Part shown: positions 8,491 through 16,727 of the stretch, piece after piece
How positions within the stretch are numbered: the first letter of the stretch is position 1
Layout of the letters: each line of letters starts with the position of its first letter
NCBI GenBank assembly: GCA_016699715.1
Contig: CP065007.1
Span: 372,001 to 436,000 of the forward strand
Length of the DNA: 64,000 nucleotides
Reading direction: 5' to 3'
Origin: Candidatus Competibacteraceae bacterium
GTDB taxonomy: Bacteria; Pseudomonadota; Gammaproteobacteria; Competibacterales; Competibacteraceae
The notes under the pieces: model-generated
The model's input: the letters and a program-made list of their open reading frames with translations, nothing else
What the model was told of the DNA's origin: nothing
Database searches by the model: none
Program-made: the position numbers and the translations under genes

Positions 8491-9306
8491 ATGCACGACC
8501 CATGGTTGAATTGGCTGGAGCCGGTCAAAATGCTGGCGGCGGAAGCCAGCGAGCGCATCCTGGAGGTCTACGCCACGGCGTTTGGGGTGACCGCCAAGGA
8601 CGACGATAGCCCGCTGACCGCCGCCGATTTGGCCGCCCATGATGCTATTACCGCCGGCCTGCGGCGCTTAACGCCCGACCTTCCCATCCTGTCCGAGGAG
8701 TCGGCCGCTGTACCGTTCGCCGAACGGTCACAATGGCGGCGCTATTGGCTGGTGGACCCGCTGGACGGCACCAAGGAATTTGTGAAGCGCAACGGCGAGT
8801 TTACCGTTAACATCGCCCTGATCGAAGACCACGAACCGGTGCTCGGGGTGGTGCGGGTGCCGGTGACCGGCGTGTGCTATTTCGCCGCGCGCCACTACGG
8901 CGCGTTCCGCATGGAGCCGGGCCAGTCGCCGCAACCGATCTCGGTCAGACCGTTGCGGGCGGGCGAACCGGTGCGAGTCGCCGGCAGCAAAACTCATGGA
9001 GGGGCGGGATTGCGGGCCTTCGTTGCCGCTTTGGGCGCGCACCATCTGGTGAGCATCGGCAGTTCGCTCAAGTTCTGCCGAGTCGCGGAGGGTGTGGCGG
9101 ATGTCTATCCCCGGCTTGGCCTGACCTCGGAGTGGGACACCGCCGCCGCGCAAGTCATCGTCGAAGCGGCCGGTGGCCGGGTGGTATCGGCGGAAACGGG
9201 CGAGCCGTTGCGCTACAACACGCGCGACTCGCTGCTGAACCCGTACTTCATCGTTTACGGCGACACTAGCCACGATTGGCTGCGCTACGTTCCGCGCGAG
9301 GATTGA
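8491..9306 (+). CDS. cysQ: 3'(2'),5'-bisphosphate nucleotidase CysQ
   Basis: 271 residues, an inositol-monophosphatase-fold protein that removes a phosphate from PAP, the by-product of sulfate assimilation. Visible metal and substrate motifs are LSEESA (about residue 68), the DPLDGTKEFVKRNGEFTVNI stretch (about 90), and TSEWDTAAAQVI near residue 212. The upstream extension to 8302 lies within rplS and the terminator, so ATG 8491 is chosen; it follows AAGGGGGTG. It is two bases before the next gene and probably co-transcribed. Confidence 0.93.
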   Translation: MHDPWLNWLEPVKMLAAEASERILEVYATAFGVTAKDDDSPLTAADLAAHDAITAGLRRLTPDLPILSEESAAVPFAERSQWRRYWLVDPLDGTKEFVKRNGEFTVNIALIEDHEPVLGVVRVPVTGVCYFAARHYGAFRMEPGQSPQPISVRPLRAGEPVRVAGSKTHGGAGLRAFVAALGAHHLVSIGSSLKFCRVAEGVADVYPRLGLTSEWDTAAAQVIVEAAGGRVVSAETGEPLRYNTRDSLLNPYFIVYGDTSHDWLRYVPRED

Positions 9307-9308
9307 AT

Positions 9309-9830
9309 ATGATCGCGCCTGATGCGTATCAGGCGGTTATTGCCGCGCCAATCGGCATGATCGGTGTCCGCATGGCTGGCGCGGCGGTGAGTGAACTCGA
9401 TTACCTGCCGGCTGATGTGCCGGAGCTGCCGTCGGCGGATATCGCCACCCAAGCCGTCGTGGCCCAGTTGCAAGCGTATTTCCACGATCCTCGCACCCCG
9501 GTCACGGTTGCGTTGGTTCCTGAAGGCACCGCGTTTCAGCAACGAGTGTGGAAAGCGCTTCGGGCCATTCCAGCGGGGGCGGTGCTGACCTACGGCGAAC
9601 TGGCGGTTCGGCTCGGTACCGCTGCCCGCGCCATTGGTGGCGCCTGCCGAAACAATCCGATCCCGATTCTTATTCCCTGCCATCGCGTGGTGTCCCGACA
9701 GGGGCTTGGTGGTTACGCGGGCGAAGTTTCCGGTGATCCCCTGGAGATCAAGCGCTGGCTGCTGCGGTATGAGGGGGTGGAGATCGCGCATGGAGTCATG
9801 AAGCCAGATGTGAGGGATGGAATCGATTGA
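9309..9830 (+). CDS. ogt: Methylated-DNA--protein-cysteine methyltransferase
   Basis: 173 residues. The C-terminal ATase domain holds the active-site motif PCHRVV with Cys124, preceded by the helix-turn-helix segment VLTYGELAVRLGTAARAIGGA and followed by LGGYAGEVSGDPLEIKRWLL. The protein takes an alkyl group from O6-alkylguanine onto its own Cys in a suicide reaction. The start is ATG 9309, three bases after cysQ stops; the frame extends to 9276 inside cysQ. It could be named ogt or ada-like; no AraC-type domain is fused. Confidence 0.93.
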   Translation: MIAPDAYQAVIAAPIGMIGVRMAGAAVSELDYLPADVPELPSADIATQAVVAQLQAYFHDPRTPVTVALVPEGTAFQQRVWKALRAIPAGAVLTYGELAVRLGTAARAIGGACRNNPIPILIPCHRVVSRQGLGGYAGEVSGDPLEIKRWLLRYEGVEIAHGVMKPDVRDGID

Positions 9831-9895
9831 TCCACGTTTTGGCACGATTGAGTGATTTATCTGTTTGTTGCATTATTTTAGATGGAGGATATGTC

Positions 9896-12880
9896 ATGAA
9901 GAGCCTAAAATTTAAAATTTTAAATGGCGGTTTTTTATTGGTCTGGATACTTAATCTCCTGCTCATTAGTTCTGTTTGGGCGCAAGCCATAGAACAAAAA
10001 CTGGAGATAGTATCGGTAGCCTCCACGCGAGCTGATTTTTCCTTATTAGCGAGAAATCTATCGGTGGGTGGGCAAATGGTATTGGAAGAGCTGCCCATCT
10101 CTGGAATGCGTGGTCAGCAGCGCCTGCTATTGGAGCGATTCTCCACTTTTGCCCCGAATGCGATACTCGTTAACAGTAGAGGTGAGCGTTTGGCAGTGCC
10201 CAACAATGCTTATTATCGAGGACAAGTTGATGGGCTTCCAGACTCTATGGTGCTAATGACAGTTCCAGAACAGGGTCAGCCGCGTGGGCTGATTTTTATC
10301 AGCAATCGTATCATAATGTTGGAAGGCCGCGTGTCTGGAGCAGTTGCTGGTTTCGATACCCGGGAGGTGGATATTCAGACGGAACTGGAGCCATTGTCGC
10401 AGGAATTCAAGTGTGATGTGGGAAAGGCTCATAGTCCAGAAAACCCAATATTAAAAAAGATATTGGGAGATCCTAGATTGAACCAGGAGTCCCCTGATCA
10501 GTTCGAGAAAGTCAGCCCGGCGGGATACACCATCAATGTCGCCGTGGAGACTGATTATGAATATTACGCTCTTTTTAATAATCAAACAGCGGCGTTGAAC
10601 TACTTGAGTGATTTGATTGCTTACGCCTCTGTAATGTATGAACGGGAGGTCGGGACGCGCTTACAAATCAGTTATACCAAGTTGTGGGTGGATGGTCCAA
10701 ATAGCGACCCTTGGACTGCAGCCAGTACGAGCGCGCTCTTGGGGCAATTAATGAATTATTGGAATACAAACAATTCCAGCGTTAATCGCGCAACCGTGCA
10801 TATGCTGAGCGGTAGACCCTATAATAGTGGGATTGCTTATGTAGGAGTGCTTTGCAACACGCAATATGGATATGGCGTTACAACAAGTATTCGCCGTTTC
10901 GGGGACTTTAATATTAATAATCCAAGCATCGTGTGGGATATTGTCGCTGTTAGTCATGAAATAGGACATAATTTTGGTTCCGAGCATACGCACTGCTATG
11001 CGGGAATTGGCGGAAACAATAATGATGTGGATCACTGTTACGGACAAGAAAGCGGCTGTTATTCGGGTGTGGAAACCCTGCCCGCTATTAACAGTCTGAC
11101 CGGCGGCGTGGCCGGTGATGGTGGGGGCACCATCATGAGTTACTGCCATCTGCTGGGTGGTATGAGTAGCCTCAGCCTGACCTTTGGACAGAATCATTCC
11201 TACGGTATTGCGGCTTACCGGGTTCCAAATCTGATGTCGGCTTTTGTAGCGGGTTCGCCGGCAAGTTGTACAACCTCGACGGTATACACTCTGACCGTTG
11301 CCAAGATCGGCATCGGTAACGGCACGGTGGGCGGCGGCGGATCGTATGCGGCGGGCGCCACGGTTGCTCTAACGGCCACGCCGGCCACCGGCAGCGTCTT
11401 TGCTGGCTGGAATCCCAGCCCCTGCGCGGCCAGCTTCGCCATGCCGGCCAGCAACCTCAGTTGCACCGCCACCTTCAACCTGGCACCGCCGAGCACCTAC
11501 ACCCTGACGGTCGCCAAGGCGGGCACGGGATCGGGCACGGTGGGCGGCGGCGGATCGTATGCGGCGGGCGCCACGGTTGCCCTAACGGCCACGCCGGCCA
11601 CCGGTAGCGTCTTTGCCGGCTGGAATCCCAGCCCCTGCGCGGCCAGCTTCGCCATGCCGGCCAGCAACTTCAGTTGCACCGCCACCTTCAACCTGGCACC
11701 GCCGAGCACCTACACCCTGACGGTCGCCAAGGCGGGCACGGGATCGGGCACGGTGGGCGGCGGCGGATCGTATGCGGCGGGCGCCACGGTTGCCCTAACG
11801 GCCACGCCGGCCACCGGTAGCGTCTTTGCCGGCTGGAATCCCAGCCCCTGCGCGGCCAGCTTCGCCATGCCGGCCAGCAACCTCAGTTGCACCGCCACCT
11901 TCAACCTGGCACCGCCGAGCACCTACACCCTGACGGTCGCCAAGGCGGGCACGGGATCGGGCACGGTGGGCGGCGGCGGATCGTATGCGGCGGGCGCCAC
12001 GGTTGCCCTAACGGCCACGCCGGCCACCGGTAGCGTCTTTGCCGGCTGGAATCCCAGCCCCTGCGCGGCCAGCTTCGCCATGCCGGCCAGCAACCTCAGT
12101 TGCACCGCCACCTTCAACCCCAGCAATCAAACCGCAGCACAGTACACCGTCGGCCTGTTCAACCCCGCCACCAGTGCCTTCTACCTCAAGAACAGCCACG
12201 CGGGCGGCGCGGCCGATCTCAGCTACCGCTACGGCCCAGCCAACGCCGGCTGGACGCCGATTGCGGGCGACTGGGACGGCGACGGCGACACCACCGTCGG
12301 CCTGTTCAACCCCGCCACCAGCGCCTTCTACCTCAAGAACAGCCACGCGGGCGGCGCGGCCGATCTCAGCTACCGCTACGGCCCAGCCAACGCCGGCTGG
12401 ACGCCGATTGCGGGCGACTGGGACGGCGACGGCGACACCACCGTCGGCCTGTTCAACCCCGCCACCAGCGCCTTCTACCTCAAGAACAGCCACGCGGGCG
12501 GCGCGGCCGATCTCAGCTACCGCTACGGCCCAGCCAACGCCGGCTGGACGCCGATTGCGGGCGACTGGGACAGCGACGGTGACACCACCGTCGGCCTGTT
12601 CAACCCCGCCACCAGCGCCTTCTACCTCAAGAACAGCCACGCGGGCGGCGTGGCCGATGTCGTGTTTCGCTTCGGTCCGGCCAATGCCGGTTGGATTCCC
12701 CTCGCGGGCGACTGGGACGGCGACGGCGACACCACCGTCGGCCTGTTCAACCCCGGCACCAGCACCTTCTATCTGAAGAACAGCCACGCGGGCGGCGCGG
12801 CCGATGTCGTGTTTCGCTTCGGTCCGGCCAACGCCGGTTGGATTCCGCTGGTGGGGTATTGGAACGGACCTAATCCATAG
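9896..12880 (+). CDS. Secreted zinc metallopeptidase (reprolysin-like) with two tandem repeat arrays
   Basis: 994 residues. ATG 9896 follows GGAGGA by six bases and opens a signal peptide (KSLKFKILNGG, a hydrophobic core, then SVWAQA). Residues about 30-460 form a peptidase of the M12B/reprolysin type with the zinc motif HEIGHNFGSEH at 354-364 (His354, Glu355, His358, His364). Four 71-residue glycine-rich repeats of the InlB/bacterial-repeat type follow (about 463-742), each with paired Cys in a PSPCAASFAMPASNLSCTATF-like core. Five 49-residue repeats with acidic DWDGDGDT loops, FG-GAP/VCBS-like, run from 751 to the end. The peptidase part is AT-richer than its neighbours, while the repeats are very GC-rich and nearly identical at DNA level, suggesting acquisition and recent duplication. 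Likely an exported or surface enzyme; substrate unknown. Confidence 0.85.
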   Translation: MKSLKFKILNGGFLLVWILNLLLISSVWAQAIEQKLEIVSVASTRADFSLLARNLSVGGQMVLEELPISGMRGQQRLLLERFSTFAPNAILVNSRGERLAVPNNAYYRGQVDGLPDSMVLMTVPEQGQPRGLIFISNRIIMLEGRVSGAVAGFDTREVDIQTELEPLSQEFKCDVGKAHSPENPILKKILGDPRLNQESPDQFEKVSPAGYTINVAVETDYEYYALFNNQTAALNYLSDLIAYASVMYEREVGTRLQISYTKLWVDGPNSDPWTAASTSALLGQLMNYWNTNNSSVNRATVHMLSGRPYNSGIAYVGVLCNTQYGYGVTTSIRRFGDFNINNPSIVWDIVAVSHEIGHNFGSEHTHCYAGIGGNNNDVDHCYGQESGCYSGVETLPAINSLTGGVAGDGGGTIMSYCHLLGGMSSLSLTFGQNHSYGIAAYRVPNLMSAFVAGSPASCTTSTVYTLTVAKIGIGNGTVGGGGSYAAGATVALTATPATGSVFAGWNPSPCAASFAMPASNLSCTATFNLAPPSTYTLTVAKAGTGSGTVGGGGSYAAGATVALTATPATGSVFAGWNPSPCAASFAMPASNFSCTATFNLAPPSTYTLTVAKAGTGSGTVGGGGSYAAGATVALTATPATGSVFAGWNPSPCAASFAMPASNLSCTATFNLAPPSTYTLTVAKAGTGSGTVGGGGSYAAGATVALTATPATGSVFAGWNPSPCAASFAMPASNLSCTATFNPSNQTAAQYTVGLFNPATSAFYLKNSHAGGAADLSYRYGPANAGWTPIAGDWDGDGDTTVGLFNPATSAFYLKNSHAGGAADLSYRYGPANAGWTPIAGDWDGDGDTTVGLFNPATSAFYLKNSHAGGAADLSYRYGPANAGWTPIAGDWDSDGDTTVGLFNPATSAFYLKNSHAGGVADVVFRFGPANAGWIPLAGDWDGDGDTTVGLFNPGTSTFYLKNSHAGGAADVVFRFGPANAGWIPLVGYWNGPNP
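11284..12120 (+). repeat. Four tandem 213-bp repeats inside the metallopeptidase gene
   Basis: Units begin at 11284, 11497, 11710 and 11923 with an exact 213-bp (71-codon) period. Units 2 to 4 differ at only a few bases; unit 1 is the most diverged (Ile-Gly-Asn in place of Thr-Gly-Ser near its start). The last unit loses similarity at about 12120. Such identity points to recent duplication or ongoing gene conversion, and to likely copy-number variation between strains. Confidence 0.95.
12146..12880 (+). repeat. Five tandem 147-bp repeats at the 3' end of the metallopeptidase gene
   Basis: Units start at 12146, 12293, 12440, 12587 and 12734, an exact 147-bp (49-codon) period. The first three are nearly identical; units 4 and 5 share a variant second half (VVFRFGPANAGW in place of LSYRYGPANAGW). 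Each encodes a TVGLFNP strand, FYLKNSHAGG, and an Asp-rich DWDGDGDT loop that looks calcium-binding. The last unit ends in a degenerate form at the stop codon. Confidence 0.95.
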
Positions 12881-12886
12881 GGTTTT

Positions 12887-12931
12887 CCGTAGCCCGGATG
12901 TAACCTGCTACATGCATCCGGGCTTGTACGG
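12887..12931. repeat. REP-like palindrome
   Basis: AGCCCGGATG (12891-12900) pairs perfectly with CATCCGGGCT (12915-12924), and an outer CCGT/ACGG pair lies beyond a short bulge. The core resembles the GTAGCCCGGATG palindromes found scattered in many proteobacterial chromosomes. It sits just after the metallopeptidase stop and may act as a weak terminator or mRNA stabiliser. Only one copy was noticed in this window. Confidence 0.65.
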
Positions 12932-13010
12932 AAGCATTACCTTGAAATCCCGCCAGCCGCCCGCATATTCGCTCCTGGCATACGCACACCACCCAGGAGA
13001 CCCGTTCCCC

Positions 13011-14915
13011 ATGACCGTTGAAGCCCATAAGGAAACCCTTGGTTTTCAGGCCGAGGTGCAGCAGTTACTGCGCCTGGTCGCGCATTCGCTGTATTCCAAC
13101 AAGGAGGTCTTCCTCCGCGAGTTGATCTCCAACGCCTCCGACGCCTGCGACAAATTGCGCTTCGAGGCACTTACCGACGGCGCTTTGTACGAGAGCGATC
13201 CCGAATTGAGAATCCGGGTAAGTTTCGACAAGGATGCCCGCACTATCACCGTGTCCGATAACGGCATCGGCATGGATCGGCAGGAAGTCATCGACAATAT
13301 CGGCACGATCGCCCGTTCCGGCACCCGCCAGTTCATGCAGAAGCTGAGTGGCGATCAGGCCCGCGATGCCAACCTGATCGGCCAGTTTGGTGTTGGTTTC
13401 TACTCCAGCTTCGTCGTCGCCGACAAGGTTACGCTGCACACCCGCCGCGCTGGCATGGGGCCGGAGCATGGCGTGCTTTGGGAATCCACCGGCGAGGGCG
13501 AGTACGCACTGGAAACCATTGAAAAACCGACGCGTGGTACCGAGGTGATTCTCCATCTGCGCGAGGAAGAGAGCGATCTGCTGAACGAGTGGCAGTTGCG
13601 CTCCATCATCACCAAGTATTCCGACCACATCACGCTGCCGGTGATGATGCAGGTAGAAAAATTCAGCGAAGACAAGGATGCACCGCCGACCGTCGAAGAG
13701 GAACGTATCAATCAGGCGGCGGCGCTGTGGGCACGGCCCAAACAGGAAATCAAGGAAGAGGAATACAAGGAGTTTTACAAGCATGTCGGTCACGATTTCG
13801 AAGACCCGCTGACCTGGACCCACAACCGGGTCGAGGGCAAGCTGGAATACACCTCGCTGCTGTTTATCCCGGCTCGCGCGCCGTTCGATCTCTGGGATCG
13901 TGAACAGCGTCACGGGGTGAAGCTGTACGTACAGCGGGTGTTCATCATGGACGATGCCGAGCATCTGATGCCGCGTTACCTGCGCTTCGTGCGCGGCGTG
14001 ATCGATTCCAACGACCTGCCGCTCAACATCTCCCGCGAAATCCTGCAAGGCAGCAAGATCGTGGACAGCATTCGTGGCGGATCGGTCAAGAAAGTGCTGG
14101 GGTTGCTGGAGGACATGGCGGCCAACAATGCCGAGAAATACGGCAAATTCTGGAAGGATTTTGGGCGGGTCCTTAAGGAAGGGCCGGCGGAGGATCATGG
14201 TAATCGCGAGCAAATCGCCAAACTGCTGCGTTTTGCCTCGACTCACAACGACAGCGCCGAGCAGACCGTCGCGTTGGCGGACTACGTCGGCCGGATGAAG
14301 GAAGGACAGGACAAGATTTACTACATTAGCGCCGACAGCTTCGCCGCCGCTAAAAACAGCCCGCACCTGGAAGTGTTCCGCAAGAAAGGCTTGGAGGTTT
14401 TGTTACTGACCGATCGGGTGGACGAGTGGTTGATGTCGCACCTGACCGAGTTCGAAGGCAAGCATCTCCAGTCGGTTGCCAAGGGAGCGCTGGATCTGGA
14501 CAAGATCGCTTCGGAGGAGGAAAAGCAGGAGCAGAAGCAGGCCGAGGATCAGTTCAAGGATTTGCTAACCCGAGTCAAGGAGGTGTTGGGCGACAAGGTC
14601 AACGAAGTGCGGGTTTCCTCACGGCTGACCGATTCTCCGGCCTGTCTGGTGGTGGACGATTACGCGCTTAGTTCTCACCTGGAGCGCCTGCTGCGCGAGG
14701 CGGGTCAGAACGTGCCGTCGAGTAAGCCGCATCTGGAGTTGAATCCCCAGCACCCGCTGGTCGCCCGGTTGAAGGACGAAGCGGACGCCGACCGCTTCGG
14801 CGACTGGACCCATTTATTGTTCGAGCAGGCGATGCTGGCCGAGGGGGGGCAACTGGAAGATCCAGCCAGCTTTGTGAAACGGTTGAACGGTCTGTTGCTG
14901 ACGCTGGGTCGCTAA
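13011..14915 (+). CDS. htpG: Chaperone protein HtpG (Hsp90)
   Basis: 634 residues, the normal length. The N-terminal GHKL ATPase domain shows ELISNASDACDKLRF, the DNGIGM box and GQFGVGFYSSF; the middle domain carries the conserved SREILQ stretch; a dimerisation domain follows. AGGAGA lies 11 bases before ATG 13011; the upstream open frame (to 12804) crosses the REP-like element and is not Hsp90-like. HtpG is an ATP-dependent chaperone of the cytosol. No clear heat-shock promoter was found in the 130-bp upstream gap. Confidence 0.98.
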   Translation: MTVEAHKETLGFQAEVQQLLRLVAHSLYSNKEVFLRELISNASDACDKLRFEALTDGALYESDPELRIRVSFDKDARTITVSDNGIGMDRQEVIDNIGTIARSGTRQFMQKLSGDQARDANLIGQFGVGFYSSFVVADKVTLHTRRAGMGPEHGVLWESTGEGEYALETIEKPTRGTEVILHLREEESDLLNEWQLRSIITKYSDHITLPVMMQVEKFSEDKDAPPTVEEERINQAAALWARPKQEIKEEEYKEFYKHVGHDFEDPLTWTHNRVEGKLEYTSLLFIPARAPFDLWDREQRHGVKLYVQRVFIMDDAEHLMPRYLRFVRGVIDSNDLPLNISREILQGSKIVDSIRGGSVKKVLGLLEDMAANNAEKYGKFWKDFGRVLKEGPAEDHGNREQIAKLLRFASTHNDSAEQTVALADYVGRMKEGQDKIYYISADSFAAAKNSPHLEVFRKKGLEVLLLTDRVDEWLMSHLTEFEGKHLQSVAKGALDLDKIASEEEKQEQKQAEDQFKDLLTRVKEVLGDKVNEVRVSSRLTDSPACLVVDDYALSSHLERLLREAGQNVPSSKPHLELNPQHPLVARLKDEADADRFGDWTHLLFEQAMLAEGGQLEDPASFVKRLNGLLLTLGR

Positions 14916-15083
14916 AAAGCGCCTACACTACACGGCGAGGGGTTGCGTGACCTGTTGCGGCAGGGTTAGCCCCCGCCCTGTGGTTTCTGTCGCTAAAACC
15001 GACGATTCTGATAAATTATTATTGACGAGCCATGTTGCTCGACTCAATGAAGTTGAAGTTAATGATGAGGGAGGTATCTATCC

Positions 15084-15515
15084 ATGATGCAACTGAAGGA
15101 AGTGCTGAAGAACAAAGGTGGCGAACCGGTGATCGTGCCGGAAGCCAGCACGGTGGCGTCCGCCATTCGCACCATGAATGCCAAACGCGTTGGGTCGGTG
15201 ATGGTGCAAGGTCCTGGCGGCGAGCCGATGGGTATCCTGACGGAGCGCGATGTGTTGCGGCTGTATGCCGAGGGCGAAAGCGATTTCGAAACCATGCTGG
15301 TTAAGGACTGGATGACCACCAGCATTTATGTCTGCAAACCGGGTGACACCGTCGGCGAGGCGCTGGCCGTGATGACCACCAAACGATTCCGCCATATTCC
15401 GGTGGTGGAGGACGGTAGAATGGTGGGAGTGGTTTCCATCGGCGACTTGGTGAAAGCCAAACTCGAGGAAACCGCCGTCGAAGCGCGGGCCCTGCGCGAG
15501 TACATCAATTCCTGA
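15084..15515 (+). CDS. Two-CBS-domain protein
   Basis: 143 residues made almost entirely of two CBS domains: residues about 10-65 (VASAIRTMNAKRVGSVMVQ and GILTERDVLRLY) and about 75-135 (VGEALAVMTTKRFRHIPVV and GVVSIGDLVKAKLEE). Stand-alone CBS pairs sense adenine nucleotides and act as regulators; the partner is unknown. GGGAGG lies nine bases before ATG 15084, and a second ATG follows directly. A strong intrinsic terminator lies eight bases after the stop, so this is probably a single-gene unit. Confidence 0.9.
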   Translation: MMQLKEVLKNKGGEPVIVPEASTVASAIRTMNAKRVGSVMVQGPGGEPMGILTERDVLRLYAEGESDFETMLVKDWMTTSIYVCKPGDTVGEALAVMTTKRFRHIPVVEDGRMVGVVSIGDLVKAKLEETAVEARALREYINS

Positions 15516-15522
15516 CTCAATG

Positions 15523-15550
15523 GGGACGCCGGGGCGGCGTCCCTGTTTTT
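15523..15550 (+). terminator. Intrinsic terminator after the CBS gene
   Basis: GGGACGCC (15523-15530) pairs perfectly with GGCGTCCC (15536-15543) across a 5-base loop, followed by TGTTTTT. Confidence 0.88.
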
Positions 15551-15570
15551 CCACTGACTGGTCGGTCGCC

Positions 15571-16011
15571 ATGAATACCATCTCTCGCTTCTGGGAAGAA
15601 AAATCCCTTGCTGATCTGACCTTGGCGGAATGGGAGGCGCTCTGCGACGGTTGCGGCAAATGCTGCCTGCACAAGCTGGAAGATGAAGACACGGGTGAAC
15701 TATTCCACACCAACGTCGCTTGCCGGTTGCTGAATCTCAAGACCGGACGCTGCACCCGCTACGCCGACCGGTTTCGCTGGGTGCCCGATTGCGTGCAGTT
15801 GACGCCGGCCGAGGTGGAGCGGGTCAACTGGCTGCCGCCCACCTGTGCGTACCGGCTGCAAGCGGAGCGCAAGCCGTTGCCGAGCTGGCATCCATTACGG
15901 ACCCACGATTCCGATTCGACCCGCCAGGCGGGCATGAGCGTATGCGGTTGGGTCGTGTCGGAACGACGAAACCGGCGACTGGAAGACCATATTGTTGAGT
16001 GGCCATCATGA
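15571..16011 (+). CDS. YcgN/UPF0260 family cysteine-cluster protein
   Basis: 146 residues. The N-terminal cluster CDGCGKCCLHKLED and further Cys at VACRLLNLKTGRCTRY, VPDCV, PPTCAYR and VCGW give the YkgJ/YcgN zinc- or iron-binding pattern. The biochemical role is not established. The start at ATG 15571 gives the normal YcgN N-terminus (FWEEKSLADLTLAEWEALCD); the frame opens earlier through the terminator hairpin. It overlaps the next gene by four bases (ATGA), so the two are translated together. Confidence 0.88.
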   Translation: MNTISRFWEEKSLADLTLAEWEALCDGCGKCCLHKLEDEDTGELFHTNVACRLLNLKTGRCTRYADRFRWVPDCVQLTPAEVERVNWLPPTCAYRLQAERKPLPSWHPLRTHDSDSTRQAGMSVCGWVVSERRNRRLEDHIVEWPS

Positions 16012-16712
16012 AAGTCTGCTGTTTTACCCTAGGCGCGTTCCAAGTCAATGCCTATTTACTGGAAGATCCAGTCTCAGGGGCCTGTGCCGTGGTCGATACC
16101 GGCGACGACTCGCAACTGGCGAATGCCTTGGCCGACCTGCGGCCGCGCCCGGACCTGCGAGCTATTCTGCTGACCCACGCGCATTTCGACCATGCCGGCG
16201 GTTTGACCGACCTGCAGCGGGAATTCCCCGAGGCGGTCACCTACCTGCCGGCTTTGGAGCGACCGATGTTCGAGCTATTGCCCCAGCAGGGTTCCCTGCT
16301 GTTCGGCATGGCCGATTTTGACCGGCCGAGCGGCCGGGTCGACCGGGAAGTGCGGGACGACGATACGCTTGAACTGGGCGGCGAGTTGCGCTTTCGCTTT
16401 CTGTCCACCCCGGGGCATACGCCGGGACAGGGCTGCTATTACGACGATACCCATATCTTCGTCGGCGATACGCTGTTCGCCGGCAGTGTCGGCCGGACCG
16501 ATTTTCCCATGAGCGATCCCGATCTAGTGCAAGCCAGCTTGCGTCGGTTGCTGGAACTGCCGGGGCATCTGATCGTATGCAGTGGTCACGGGCCGGTAAC
16601 GACCTTGGAGCAGGAGCTGAAGAGCAACCCGTTCCTGGATTATCTGCGTCGCGAGCGGGGTCTGGCGGAACCATCCGGCTGGCGGTCGCCGCTGGGGGCC
16701 AACTGGGGTTAG
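16008..16712 (+). CDS. MBL-fold metallohydrolase (YcbL/glyoxalase II-like)
   Basis: 234 residues. The metallo-beta-lactamase signature THAHFDHAGG spans residues 56-65 (His57, His59, Asp61, His62), followed by the metal His in STPGHTPGQG and the Asp in IFVGDTLFAGSVGRTDFP. It matches the YcbL type II glyoxalase-like group, which hydrolyses thioesters, but the substrate is not proven. It overlaps YcgN by ATGA and is followed 15 bases later by an amidotransferase gene. Confidence 0.9.
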   Translation: MKVCCFTLGAFQVNAYLLEDPVSGACAVVDTGDDSQLANALADLRPRPDLRAILLTHAHFDHAGGLTDLQREFPEAVTYLPALERPMFELLPQQGSLLFGMADFDRPSGRVDREVRDDDTLELGGELRFRFLSTPGHTPGQGCYYDDTHIFVGDTLFAGSVGRTDFPMSDPDLVQASLRRLLELPGHLIVCSGHGPVTTLEQELKSNPFLDYLRRERGLAEPSGWRSPLGANWG

Positions 16713-16727
16713 CGAGAGGGGTGGGAG

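Noticed and set aside
9836..9860. Possible sigma-54 promoter (TTGGCACG) before the metallopeptidase gene
   Set aside because: The -24 half fits, but no TTGC is at the required spacing.
12008..12787. Plus- and minus-strand frames across the 147-bp repeats
   Set aside because: They arise because the repeat length is a multiple of three, so all frames stay open. Only the frame with the signal peptide and peptidase is real.
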